Positions 1-6,548 of a DNA stretch of 15,259 nt are shown piece after piece. Each line of letters opens with the position of its first letter. Positions within the stretch are counted from its first letter, which is position 1. Source of the DNA: UBA4615 sp049422085 (GTDB lineage: Bacteria; Pseudomonadota; Gammaproteobacteria; Burkholderiales; Burkholderiaceae_E). The stretch is from positions 1 through 15,259 of the forward strand of contig JBMSOD010000055.1 of NCBI GenBank assembly GCA_049422085.1, read 5' to 3'. The notes under the pieces were generated by a model that was given only the letters and a program-made list of their open reading frames with translations, had not been told where the DNA came from and did no database searches. The translations under genes were made by a program, and so were the position numbers.

Positions 1-121
1 CCCCGGTCTCCTCGGTGATGGCGCGGATGACCGCACCGCCCTTGCCGATCACGTCGCGGATCTTCTCCGGATTGATCTTGATCGTGATCAGGCGCGGCGC
101 GTAGGCCGAGATCTCGGTGCG
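1..121 (-). pseudogene. pnp: Fragment of polynucleotide phosphorylase (PNPase), KH-domain start only
   Basis: Read on the minus strand, bases 121 to 1 give an open frame matching the start of the PNPase KH RNA-binding domain: RTEISAYAPRL, then TIKINPEKIRDVIGKGGAV, then IRAITEETG. The GKGG loop is the RNA-contacting motif of KH domains. PNPase degrades mRNA 3' to 5' by phosphorolysis. The reading continues off the left edge. On its 5' side the resemblance stops at about base 121: the residues before RTEIS do not look like PNPase, and the roughly 550 residues of the two RNase PH-like domains that should precede the KH domain are absent. It is therefore a 5'-truncated piece facing away from mlaE. 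It could be a true rearrangement remnant or an assembly chimera at a contig end. The family assignment is firm; the status as a pseudogene is inference. Confidence 0.75.
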
Positions 122-233
122 GGCGTGGTCTGTCGACAACGAGCCCGGGGCGCGGTGGCCGTTCATCCAAGCGGCGACGTACACCTGGCGGCCGCCCGGC
201 GAGCGCATCGTTCGGCTGGGCGGATGGTGCACG
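122..233. other. Unassigned junction segment between pnp fragment and mlaE
   Basis: This stretch separates the inverted pnp piece from recognisable MlaE. The plus frame in phase with mlaE is open from a GTG at 117 (after an in-phase TAG at 102-104), so mlaE could formally be read from there. The encoded residues up to about base 200 do not resemble an MlaE N terminus. The last ten or so codons before ATG 234 (RIVRLGGWCT) could be native MlaE sequence. The minus frame in phase with pnp is also open but matches nothing I recognise. No promoter or RNA gene is evident. Confidence 0.4.
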
Positions 234-977
234 ATGCAGATCGTGCGGATCGGTCAGGGTGCCCGGCTTTTGCTGGACCTGATCATTGCCACCCCCGCGG
301 CGCTGGCCCGGCCCAGACTGGTGATCGATCAGTTGCACGTGATCGGTAACCGATCCCTGGTGATCATTACCGTCTCCGGCCTCTTTGTGGGGTTTGTGCT
401 CGGGCTGCAGGGTTACACCACCCTTCAGCGCTACGGCTCCTCTGAGGCGCTGGGTCTGCTCGTTGCACTATCGCTTGTACGTGAACTCGGTCCGGTTGTC
501 AGCGCGCTGCTGTTCGCGGGTCGGGCGGGCACGTCACTGACTGCTGAAATCGGACTGATGAAGGCCGGCGAGCAACTCGCAGCCATGGAGATGATGGCGG
601 TCGATCCGGTCCGGCGTGTTCTGGCGCCGCGCTTGGGCGCGGCGCTGGTGGCCATGCCCCTGCTGGCCGCCATTTTTTCTGCAGTCGGTATCCTTGGCGG
701 CTGGGCGGTTGGCGTCGTGCTCATCGGGGTCGATTCGGGCGCGTTCTGGTCCCAGATGCAGACGGGAGTCGACTGGCGTACCGATGTGCTCAATGGCGTG
801 ATCAAGAGCGCAGCCTTCGGATTGATTTGTGCCTACACGGCGCTTCAGGTGGGGTATTCGGCCCAGCCTACCCCTGAGGGTGTGTCGCGTGCCACCACTG
901 TGACGGTCGTTGCGTCATCGCTGGCTGTCCTGGGCTTCGATTTCATTCTGACAGCCCTGATGTTCGGCTCGACCTGA
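234..977 (+). CDS. mlaE: MlaE, inner-membrane permease of the Mla phospholipid transporter
   Basis: MlaE is the membrane subunit of the MlaFEDB ABC complex, which moves phospholipids between the inner membrane and the periplasmic carrier MlaC. The 247-residue product shows family hallmarks: VSGLFVGFVLGLQGY at about 48-61, LVRELGPVVSALLFAGRAG at 81-99, then TAEIGLMKAGEQLAAMEMMA, the stretch expected to form the coupling region for MlaF. It ends with SSLAVLGFDFILTALMFG, the usual family end. ATG 234 has a GGCGG stretch at 219-223 upstream and gives a protein roughly 13 residues shorter at the N terminus than E. coli MlaE. The alternative GTG at 117 adds 39 residues that do not look like the family. 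The natural start may have been lost at the nearby junction. mlaD follows after 58 bases. The expected preceding gene mlaF is absent. Function is certain; the start is not. Confidence 0.9.
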   Translation: MQIVRIGQGARLLLDLIIATPAALARPRLVIDQLHVIGNRSLVIITVSGLFVGFVLGLQGYTTLQRYGSSEALGLLVALSLVRELGPVVSALLFAGRAGTSLTAEIGLMKAGEQLAAMEMMAVDPVRRVLAPRLGAALVAMPLLAAIFSAVGILGGWAVGVVLIGVDSGAFWSQMQTGVDWRTDVLNGVIKSAAFGLICAYTALQVGYSAQPTPEGVSRATTVTVVASSLAVLGFDFILTALMFGST

Positions 978-1035
978 GTGCGGCCCGATCCTGTTGACCT
1001 GAGGTTTGCAACACCATGAAAAACGGAGTCCTGTC

Positions 1036-1524
1036 ATGACCGCCTCAAGACGCGCCATCGACCTGATGGTGGGTGGGTTCGTGCTGCTCGGTCTGGCGGC
1101 GCTTGTCTTCCTGGCATTGAAGGCGGCCAACCTGGGAAGCTTTTCGTCCGGGCCGACCTACGAGGTGCAGGCACGATTCGACAACATCGGCGGACTCAAA
1201 CCCCGTGCGCCGGTCAAGAGCGCCGGCGTGGTCGTCTGCCGGGTGGCCGGCATCAGTTTTGATGACCAGACCTACCAGGCCAGAGTGCTCCTGAGCCTCG
1301 AGTCGCGATACCAGTTTCCCCACGACACCTCCGCCAAGATTCTCACCTCCGGCCTGCTTGGTGAGCAGTACATCGGCCTCGAGCCCGGCGGCGATAGCAA
1401 GATGCTCGCCTCGGGGGGCACCATTCGCATGACGCAGTCAGCCGTCGTGCTTGAAAACCTGATCAGTCAGTTCCTGTTCAGCAAGGCGGCAGAGCCCGCT
1501 CCTGCCACCGGGGGCAAGCCTTGA
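1036..1524 (+). CDS. mlaD: MlaD, MCE-domain lipid-channel subunit of the Mla transporter
   Basis: MlaD forms the hexameric periplasmic MCE ring that sits on MlaE and hands phospholipid to or from MlaC. The 162-residue product has one N-terminal membrane anchor (about residues 8-30). The MCE domain follows: PTYEVQARFDNIGGLKPRAPV at about 40-60, SAGVVVCRVAGI at 62-73, and the hallmark TSGLLGEQYIGLEPG at 104-118. VLENLISQFLF follows at 138-148 and probably forms the pore helix. Residue 68 is Cys where the related motif usually has Gly (VVVGRV). ATG 1036 is chosen because CGGAG lies 7 bases upstream; a TTG at 1006 would add ten unlikely residues. The C-terminal tail after the helix is short. The stop overlaps the mlaA start (TTGA). 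Confidence 0.95.
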   Translation: MTASRRAIDLMVGGFVLLGLAALVFLALKAANLGSFSSGPTYEVQARFDNIGGLKPRAPVKSAGVVVCRVAGISFDDQTYQARVLLSLESRYQFPHDTSAKILTSGLLGEQYIGLEPGGDSKMLASGGTIRMTQSAVVLENLISQFLFSKAAEPAPATGGKP

Positions 1525-2282
1525 ACCCGGCCCGCTCCTGTGACAGCGGCCTGAAAAGCATTCTGGCCCGCCTCGTGCTCGTCCTTGCGCTGGGGCTTGC
1601 GGGCTGTACGTCCATGCACGATCCGCAGCGCATCGCCCCACTGGCGAGCAGCCCGGAGATCGCGCAGCAGGTTGATCCCTTGCAGCCGCTCAACCGCCAG
1701 ATGCTGCGCCTGAACATCTTTGTCGATGATCTGCTGCTGCGGCCCGCAGCGCGCGTCTACGATCGGGTCGTGCCTGAACTCTTCCAGCGGGTCATCGAGA
1801 ACATGCTGGGCAATCTGCAGGATCCCTGGATCGCATTCAACAGCCTGCTGCAGGGCAAGCCCGGGCAGGCCACGTCTGACCTTGGCCGCTTTCTCTTCAA
1901 TTCCACCTTGGGATTTTTTGGCGTGGTGGATCTCGCCAGCGAGATGGGCTTGCCCAAGCATCGCGAGGATTTTGGTCAGACCCTGGCCACCTGGGGAGTG
2001 CCGGCAGGTCCGTACCTGATGCTTCCCGGACTGGGGCCGTCCAGCCTGCGTGATGCGTTTTCCCTCAGAGCCGATTACTACGGCTCGCTCAAGAATCACA
2101 TCGACAGCGCCCAGACCCGCACGACCCTTCTTGGGCTGGACGTTCTTCAGTCGCGTGCACGGGCCCTGCCTGCACAGCCTTTCCTGGAGCAGGCGCTCGA
2201 TCGGTATCTGCTCATCCGGGACAGCTATCTGCAGCGCCGCCGCTCACAGATCTATGATGGCGACCCACCCGAAACACCCTGA
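1521..2282 (+). CDS. mlaA: MlaA/VacJ, outer-membrane lipoprotein of the Mla pathway
   Basis: MlaA removes mislocalised phospholipids from the outer leaflet of the outer membrane and passes them to MlaC. The product (253 residues from TTG 1521) begins with a lipoprotein signal: a basic/hydrophobic stretch ending in the lipobox LAGC, with the lipidated Cys at 29. The VacJ domain follows: DPLQPLNRQMLRLN near 53-66, LGNLQDPWIAFNSLLQGK, FLFNSTLGFFGVVDLASEMGL, then the motif HREDFGQTLATWGV and GPYLMLPGLGPSSLRDAF. Length is normal. No ATG lies upstream of the lipobox in this frame, so the TTG that shares bases with the mlaD stop (TTGA at 1521-1524) is the only sensible start. This implies translation coupled to mlaD. 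Confidence 0.93.
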   Translation: MNPARSCDSGLKSILARLVLVLALGLAGCTSMHDPQRIAPLASSPEIAQQVDPLQPLNRQMLRLNIFVDDLLLRPAARVYDRVVPELFQRVIENMLGNLQDPWIAFNSLLQGKPGQATSDLGRFLFNSTLGFFGVVDLASEMGLPKHREDFGQTLATWGVPAGPYLMLPGLGPSSLRDAFSLRADYYGSLKNHIDSAQTRTTLLGLDVLQSRARALPAQPFLEQALDRYLLIRDSYLQRRRSQIYDGDPPETP

Positions 2283-2302
2283 TTTTTTGCGGTGACCTCG
2301 GC

Positions 2303-2971
2303 TTGGCTGCAACCCTGCTCCTGCCCCTGGGTCTTAAGGCCCAGCCTGCCTCCAGTGCCACCGGTTCGGGCAATTCCCCCGTCGCTGCAACCGCGACCGC
2401 GACCGGCTCGCTTGCGTCGATCCAGGCGCCTGAGGAATTCATCCGGCAACTCAGCCAGACAGTGCTTGATCGCATTCGACAGGATCCCGAGCTGCGCGCC
2501 GGCGATCTGCGTCGTGTTTCGCGCTTTGTCGACGAATCGGTCATGCCTTCGGTGGATTTCGAACGCATGACTGCCCTGGCAGTGGGCCGTGGCTGGCGTC
2601 AGGCCACCCCGGAACAGCAACGTCAGTTGATGGCCGAGTTCCGGGTCCTGCTGGTTCGGACCTACGCCGGGGCTGTGGCTCAGGTCAAGGATCAGCAGAT
2701 CCGCCTCAAGCCGCAGCGTCCCACCACCGAAGAGGGGGAGGCCATTGTGCGTAGCGAGATCGTCTCCTCGCGCGGTGAGCCCATCCAGCTCGAATACCGG
2801 CTCAGCCGCACGCCCTCGGGCTGGAAGATCTACGACCTGAATGTGCTGGGCGTCTGGCTGGTCGAGTCCTACCGGAACCAGTTCGCGCAAGAGGTCTCGG
2901 CAAAGGGCGTCGATGGGCTGATTCGAAGCCTGTCCGAGAGAAACCGCCAGTTCGCACAGGCCAAGCCCTGA
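2303..2971 (+). CDS. mlaC: MlaC, periplasmic phospholipid carrier (start uncertain)
   Basis: MlaC shuttles phospholipids through the periplasm between MlaA and the MlaFEDB complex. After a low-complexity Ala/Thr/Ser segment, the Tol-Tol/MlaC domain runs from QAPEEFIRQLSQTVLDRI to near the C terminus. It includes FVDESVMPSVDFERMTALAVGRGWRQATPEQ, then FRVLLVRTYAGAV, and the late motif WKIYDLNVLGVWLVESYRNQF. The frame has no ATG: TTG 2303, with GGTGA 7 bases upstream, is the best start. It leaves a leader (MAATLLLPLGLKAQ) with no basic n-region. The phase just upstream is closed by a TGA at 2255. A better signal peptide would arise if ATG 2254 or 2257 were joined by a one-base shift near the six-T run at 2283-2288. 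Function is secure. Confidence 0.9.
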   Translation: MAATLLLPLGLKAQPASSATGSGNSPVAATATATGSLASIQAPEEFIRQLSQTVLDRIRQDPELRAGDLRRVSRFVDESVMPSVDFERMTALAVGRGWRQATPEQQRQLMAEFRVLLVRTYAGAVAQVKDQQIRLKPQRPTTEEGEAIVRSEIVSSRGEPIQLEYRLSRTPSGWKIYDLNVLGVWLVESYRNQFAQEVSAKGVDGLIRSLSERNRQFAQAKP

Positions 2972-3017
2972 TCATGCGGTTCCTCACTGAGGCTGCCTTG
3001 ACCAACGCCCCCTGCCG

Positions 3018-3314
3018 ATGACCGGGTTCGACCGCCAGGGGGTTCCAGTCCGTCTTCGGCTTCCCGAGGCCCTGCAGATCCTGGGCGAACTCAGGGGCAG
3101 GCTTGCCACGCGGCCGTCCGAACTTCGGCAGCTTGATCTGGCTCCGCTTCAGGATATCGATTCATCGGCACTGGCCGTATTGCTCGCCCTGCGCCGCGAA
3201 TTCGGCGACCGACTGCAGTTTTCGAATGCGTCCGCGCGACTGCGTAGCCTCGCCCGTCTCTATGGGCTCGAATCACTGCTGTTTGGCAGCGCCGGAAACG
3301 GACCAGGTCGATGA
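3018..3314 (+). CDS. mlaB: MlaB, STAS-domain subunit of the Mla transporter
   Basis: This is a 98-residue single STAS domain. MlaB binds MlaF on the cytoplasmic side and stabilises the Mla ATPase. The diagnostic part is LRQLDLAPLQDIDSSALAVLLALRR, where the DSSAL turn is the conserved loop of STAS proteins; in Mla homologues it contacts the ATPase. A second strand/helix unit (LQFSNASARLRSLARLYGLESLL) completes the fold. The position after mlaC matches betaproteobacterial operons. ATG 3018 has no clear ribosome-binding sequence. It overlaps the stop of a 15-codon reading frame (2974-3021), so coupled initiation is possible. Its own stop overlaps the next gene as ATGA (3311-3314). Confidence 0.85.
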   Translation: MTGFDRQGVPVRLRLPEALQILGELRGRLATRPSELRQLDLAPLQDIDSSALAVLLALRREFGDRLQFSNASARLRSLARLYGLESLLFGSAGNGPGR

Positions 3315-4243
3315 ACGAGAATCGTGTCGCGGCCGCCCCGCCTGCCATCGAGCTTCAGGCCATCACCAAGCGCTACGGACGTTTCGAAGCCCTGAAGGGC
3401 GTCAGCCTGTCGATCGAACAGGGTGAATTCTTTGGTCTGCTCGGCCCCAATGGGGCAGGCAAGACCTCGCTGATCGCGATCATCGCGGGACTGAACCGGG
3501 CCAGCAGCGGCAGCGCCCGGGTCATGGGTCACGATGTCGTGACCGACTACCGGGCTGCACGTCGCGCACTGGGCGTGGTCCCCCAGGAACTGGTCTTCGA
3601 TCCTTTTTTTACCGTCCGTGAAACCCTGCGCCTGACCTCGGGCTATTACGGCCTCAGGCGCAATGACGACTGGATCGACGAAATCCTCGAGAACCTTCAG
3701 TTGTCGATGAAAGCCGACACCAACATGAGGGCCTTGTCCGGGGGCATGAAGCGCAGGGTTCTCGTGGCCCAGGCGCTGGTGCATCGTCCGCCGGTCATCG
3801 TGCTCGATGAACCGACTGCGGGCGTGGATGTCGAGTTGCGCCAGACCCTCTGGAAGTTCATCGCACGCCTCAACCGCGAAGGCCACACCATCGTGCTGAC
3901 CACGCACTATCTCGAGGAGGCGCAGGCCTTGTGCGGGCGCATTGCCATGCTCAAGGCCGGACAGGTGGTTGCTCTGGATCAGACCTCCCGGCTGGTGGGC
4001 CGCTTCGGCGGAGGAACCGTACGCCTGAAGCTCGATGGTGCCCCGGTGCCTGCGGCACTGCAGGCCAGGATGCAGGGTGAGCCCCGCAGTGACGGACGTG
4101 TGTCGATGGCACTTGCCGACTGGAGTGACCTCGAGGGTGTGCTGCGAACACTGCGTGAAGCCGGCTGTGTCCTGTCCGAAATCGAGACCGAACACACCGA
4201 CCTTGAAGATGTCTTCCTGCGCATCATGAGCGAGGCCACATGA
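3311..4243 (+). CDS. yadG: ABC transporter ATP-binding protein, YadG/CcmA type
   Basis: This is a 310-residue ABC ATPase with all motors intact: Walker A GPNGAGKT at 45-52, Q-loop Gln92, signature LSGGM at 142-146, Walker B VIVLDEPTAGVD at 162-173, and switch His199 in TTHYLEEA. The C-terminal ~90 residues after the nucleotide-binding domain are the variable tail of this drug/lipid-exporter subfamily. It overlaps both neighbours by four bases (ATGA), so it should be made with MlaB and the permease. The following gene is its membrane partner. Homologous pairs sit at this place between mla genes and ibaG/murA in many betaproteobacteria. The exported substrate is unknown. The symbol follows the E. 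coli homologue and is a family-level call only. Confidence 0.85.
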   Translation: MNENRVAAAPPAIELQAITKRYGRFEALKGVSLSIEQGEFFGLLGPNGAGKTSLIAIIAGLNRASSGSARVMGHDVVTDYRAARRALGVVPQELVFDPFFTVRETLRLTSGYYGLRRNDDWIDEILENLQLSMKADTNMRALSGGMKRRVLVAQALVHRPPVIVLDEPTAGVDVELRQTLWKFIARLNREGHTIVLTTHYLEEAQALCGRIAMLKAGQVVALDQTSRLVGRFGGGTVRLKLDGAPVPAALQARMQGEPRSDGRVSMALADWSDLEGVLRTLREAGCVLSEIETEHTDLEDVFLRIMSEAT

Positions 4244-4995
4244 CCGGTTTCACGACCCTGTTGCGCAAGGAGATCCTGCGATTCTGGAAAGTGGTCGTGC
4301 AGACCGTGGCCGCACCCGTGCTGACCGCAGTCCTGTATCTGCTGGTGTTCTCGCAGGCCCTGTCCTCGCATGTGCAGGTGTTTCCGGGTGTGGACTACAT
4401 CCAGTTTCTGATTCCCGGACTGGTCATGATGTCGGTCCTCCAGAACGCGTTCGCCAATGCGTCCTCCTCCCTGGTGCAGTCCCGCGTGACCGGCAATCTG
4501 GTGTTCGTGCTGTTGCCGCCGCTTTCTCCGCTCGAGATCTTCGGGGCCTATGTGCTGGCCGCGGTGACCCGTGGCGTGCTGGTCGGGCTGGGGGTATTCC
4601 TCGCGACCCTCTGGATCTCGCCGCCCGCCTTTCATGCACCTGGCTGGATCCTGGTCTTCGGCCTTCTGGGGGCAGCCATTCTCGGTACAATGGGCCTGAT
4701 AGGCGGAATCTGGGCCGAAAAATTCGACCAGATCGCCATGTTTCAGAACTTCCTCATCATGCCGGCGACCTTCCTGGCCGGGGTGTTCTATTCGGTGCAT
4801 TCGCTGCCCGCCTTCTGGCAGGCGGTGTCGCACCTGAACCCCTTCTTCTACATGGTCGACGGTTTTCGCTACGGCTTTTTCGGCCAGTCCGACGTGCCTC
4901 CGCTCACCAGCCTCCTGATCGTCGGCCTCACCCTGATCCTGACAGCGCTGATCGCACTGCGCATGTTGCACACGGGTTGGCGCATCCGTCACTGA
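4240..4995 (+). CDS. yadH: ABC-2 type transporter permease, YadH type
   Basis: This is a 251-residue ABC-2 family membrane protein, partner of the ATPase it overlaps by ATGA. About six hydrophobic segments are visible. They include VLTAVLYLLVFSQAL near 28-42 and the conserved periplasmic/entry motif VDYIQFLIPGLVMMSVLQNAFAN near 51-73. LLPPLSPLEIFGAYVLAAVTRG matches the conserved EI/PxxxxEi region. Then come FLIMPATFLAGVFYSVHSLPAFWQ and NPFFYMVDGFRYGFFG, classic ABC-2 signatures. Length is normal. It is probably an exporter in the inner membrane; the substrate cannot be told from sequence. ibaG begins 21 bases downstream. Confidence 0.88.
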   Translation: MTGFTTLLRKEILRFWKVVVQTVAAPVLTAVLYLLVFSQALSSHVQVFPGVDYIQFLIPGLVMMSVLQNAFANASSSLVQSRVTGNLVFVLLPPLSPLEIFGAYVLAAVTRGVLVGLGVFLATLWISPPAFHAPGWILVFGLLGAAILGTMGLIGGIWAEKFDQIAMFQNFLIMPATFLAGVFYSVHSLPAFWQAVSHLNPFFYMVDGFRYGFFGQSDVPPLTSLLIVGLTLILTALIALRMLHTGWRIRH

Positions 4996-5016
4996 GGCTC
5001 AACGCATCGCCGCATC

Positions 5017-5265
5017 ATGACCACTCCAGAAAGCATTGAACGCGACATCGCCCGGGGCCTGCCCTGCGACCACCTCACAGTCGAAGGCGATGGCCAACAC
5101 TTTCAGGCGGTCATCGTCTCATCGGCCTTCGAGGGCAAGCGCCCCATTCAGAGGCACCAGCTGGTCTATGCGGCCCTGGGTGACCGCATGCGCGCCGAAA
5201 TCCATGCCCTCTCGATGCAGACACTCACCCCGGGTGAGTGGTCCGCGCGAAGCGGCGCGGCCTGA
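5017..5265 (+). CDS. ibaG: IbaG, BolA-family protein
   Basis: This is an 82-residue BolA/IbaG-type protein, normal in length. The fold is recognisable from LTVEGDGQHFQAVIVSSAFEGK followed by RHQLVYAALGDRM and the C-terminal IHALSMQTLTPGEW, the usual IbaG ending. BolA-family proteins act with monothiol glutaredoxins in Fe-S handling. IbaG is linked to acid stress and, through its fixed position before murA, to cell-envelope synthesis. ATG 5017 has little ribosome-binding sequence. The 3' end of the gene contains two adjacent inverted repeats (listed separately), and murA starts 17 bases after its stop. Confidence 0.9.
   Translation: MTTPESIERDIARGLPCDHLTVEGDGQHFQAVIVSSAFEGKRPIQRHQLVYAALGDRMRAEIHALSMQTLTPGEWSARSGAA
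5222..5240 (+). repeat. Inverted repeat / stem-loop near the end of ibaG
   Basis: CACTCACCC at 5222-5230 is followed by one base and then its exact reverse complement GGGTGAGTG at 5232-5240. As RNA it can form an 8-bp stem with a three-base loop. It lies inside ibaG codons about 43 bases before murA. No T-run follows, so it is not a typical intrinsic terminator. Whether it works at all is unknown. Confidence 0.5.
5243..5260 (+). repeat. Second GC-rich stem-loop at the ibaG end
   Basis: CCGCGC at 5243-5248 pairs with GCGCGG at 5255-5260 around a six-base loop (GAAGCG). It sits two bases after the previous inverted repeat and just ahead of the ibaG stop. Short GC-rich stems are common by chance in DNA of this composition; the tandem placement is what draws attention. 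Confidence 0.35.
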
Positions 5266-5282
5266 TTACAGGGCTGGATCGT

Positions 5283-6548
5283 ATGGACAAGCTTCTGATT
5301 CACGGGGGCCTGCAGCTCAGGGGCGAGGTGCCCATCTCGGGCGCCAAAAACGCGGCGCTGCCCATTCTCTGCGCAAGTCTGCTGGTGCCCGGCGCGCTGC
5401 GGATCAGCAATGTGCCCATGCTTCAGGATGTGCGAACCACCCTGGCCTTGCTGGGGCGCATGGGCGTCAAGTCCAGTGTGCAGGACGATGTTGTCACGCT
5501 CGATGCGTCGCAGGTCACCCACCTCGAGGCCTCCTATGACCTGGTCAAGACCATGCGGGCTTCGATCCTGGTTCTGGGCCCTCTGGTCGCACGATTCGGT
5601 GAGGCGCGTGTCTCACTGCCCGGGGGCTGCGCCATCGGTCAAAGACCAGTCGATCAGCACATCAAAGGTCTGCAGCTGCTCGGGGCCCAGATCGAGATCG
5701 AGCACGGTTATGTGGTGGCCCGGGCGTCGGGCCTCAGGGGCACCCGGATCGTCACCGACATGGTGACCGTCACCGGAACCGAGAACCTCCTGATGGCCGC
5801 AACCCTGGCCGAGGGCGAGACCGTCATCGAAAATGCGGCCCGGGAGCCCGAGGTTGTGGATCTGGCCCGGGCGCTGGTCGCGCTGGGAGCCAGAATCGAA
5901 GGGGCAGGCACCGATCGCATCGTGGTGCAGGGCGTCAAGGCCTTGCATGGCGGCGAGGTTCGGGTCATGTCCGACCGGATCGAGGCGGGCACCTTCCTGT
6001 GTGCCGTCGCAGCCACCGGAGGCGATCTCACGCTCACCGCATGTGATCCTGCCTCCATGGATGCCACGCTCGACAAGCTGCGCGAGGCCGGATTGCAGAT
6101 CGAGACGGGCCAGGACTGGATCCGTGCCCGCATGGATCGCCGACCGCGGGCGGTCAACCTGAGGACCGCGCCTTATCCCGGACTGGCCACCGACATGCAG
6201 GCGCAGTTCATGGCGGTCAACAGCGTTGCAGAGGGGACGGGCGTGGTCACCGAGACCATCTTTGAAAACCGCTTCATGCACGTCCAGGAAATGCGGCGTC
6301 TTGGGGCCGATATCGATGCCCAGGGCAACACCGCCATCGTGCGGGGCGTGCCCATGCTCTCGGGCGCGATCGTCATGGCCACCGACCTGCGTGCATCAGC
6401 CGGCCTGGTCATTGCGGGCATGGTCGCTCAGGGCGATACCCTGATCGACCGGATCTACCATCTTGATCGTGGCTATGAGCGCATGGAACGCAAGCTCGCC
6501 GCGGCCGGGGCCAGCATCGAACGCGTTCGAACGGTGACTGACGCATGA
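5283..6548 (+). CDS. murA: MurA, UDP-N-acetylglucosamine 1-carboxyvinyltransferase
   Basis: MurA transfers the enolpyruvyl group of PEP to UDP-GlcNAc, the first committed step of peptidoglycan synthesis, in the cytoplasm. The product is 421 residues, normal for the family. Catalytic residues are in place: Lys22 in SGAKNAALP, Cys116 in LPGGCAIGQRP (so fosfomycin-alkylatable, not the Asp variant), and Asp304 in YPGLATDMQAQF. The late motif ETIFENRFMHVQEMRRLGADI is also present. ATG 5283 gives the standard N terminus MDKLLIHGG; a GTG at 5238 would add 15 residues inside ibaG and is unlikely. The stop overlaps the hisG start (ATGA), an arrangement known in betaproteobacteria. It couples a cell-wall gene to the histidine genes. 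Confidence 0.96.
   Translation: MDKLLIHGGLQLRGEVPISGAKNAALPILCASLLVPGALRISNVPMLQDVRTTLALLGRMGVKSSVQDDVVTLDASQVTHLEASYDLVKTMRASILVLGPLVARFGEARVSLPGGCAIGQRPVDQHIKGLQLLGAQIEIEHGYVVARASGLRGTRIVTDMVTVTGTENLLMAATLAEGETVIENAAREPEVVDLARALVALGARIEGAGTDRIVVQGVKALHGGEVRVMSDRIEAGTFLCAVAATGGDLTLTACDPASMDATLDKLREAGLQIETGQDWIRARMDRRPRAVNLRTAPYPGLATDMQAQFMAVNSVAEGTGVVTETIFENRFMHVQEMRRLGADIDAQGNTAIVRGVPMLSGAIVMATDLRASAGLVIAGMVAQGDTLIDRIYHLDRGYERMERKLAAAGASIERVRTVTDA

Noticed and set aside
1006..1035. TTG 1006 as the mlaD start
   Set aside because: The ten added residues are not MlaD-like and ATG 1036 has CGGAG at good spacing.
3260..4992. Long minus-strand open frames (311 and 337 codons) opposite the ABC ATPase and permease
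   Set aside because: Both lie entirely against genes with intact family motifs and show no domain of their own; typical high-GC antisense openness.
5238..5282. GTG 5238 as the murA start
   Set aside because: It would add 15 residues within ibaG and across the stem-loops; MurA proteins start with MDKL-like sequence, matched by ATG 5283.
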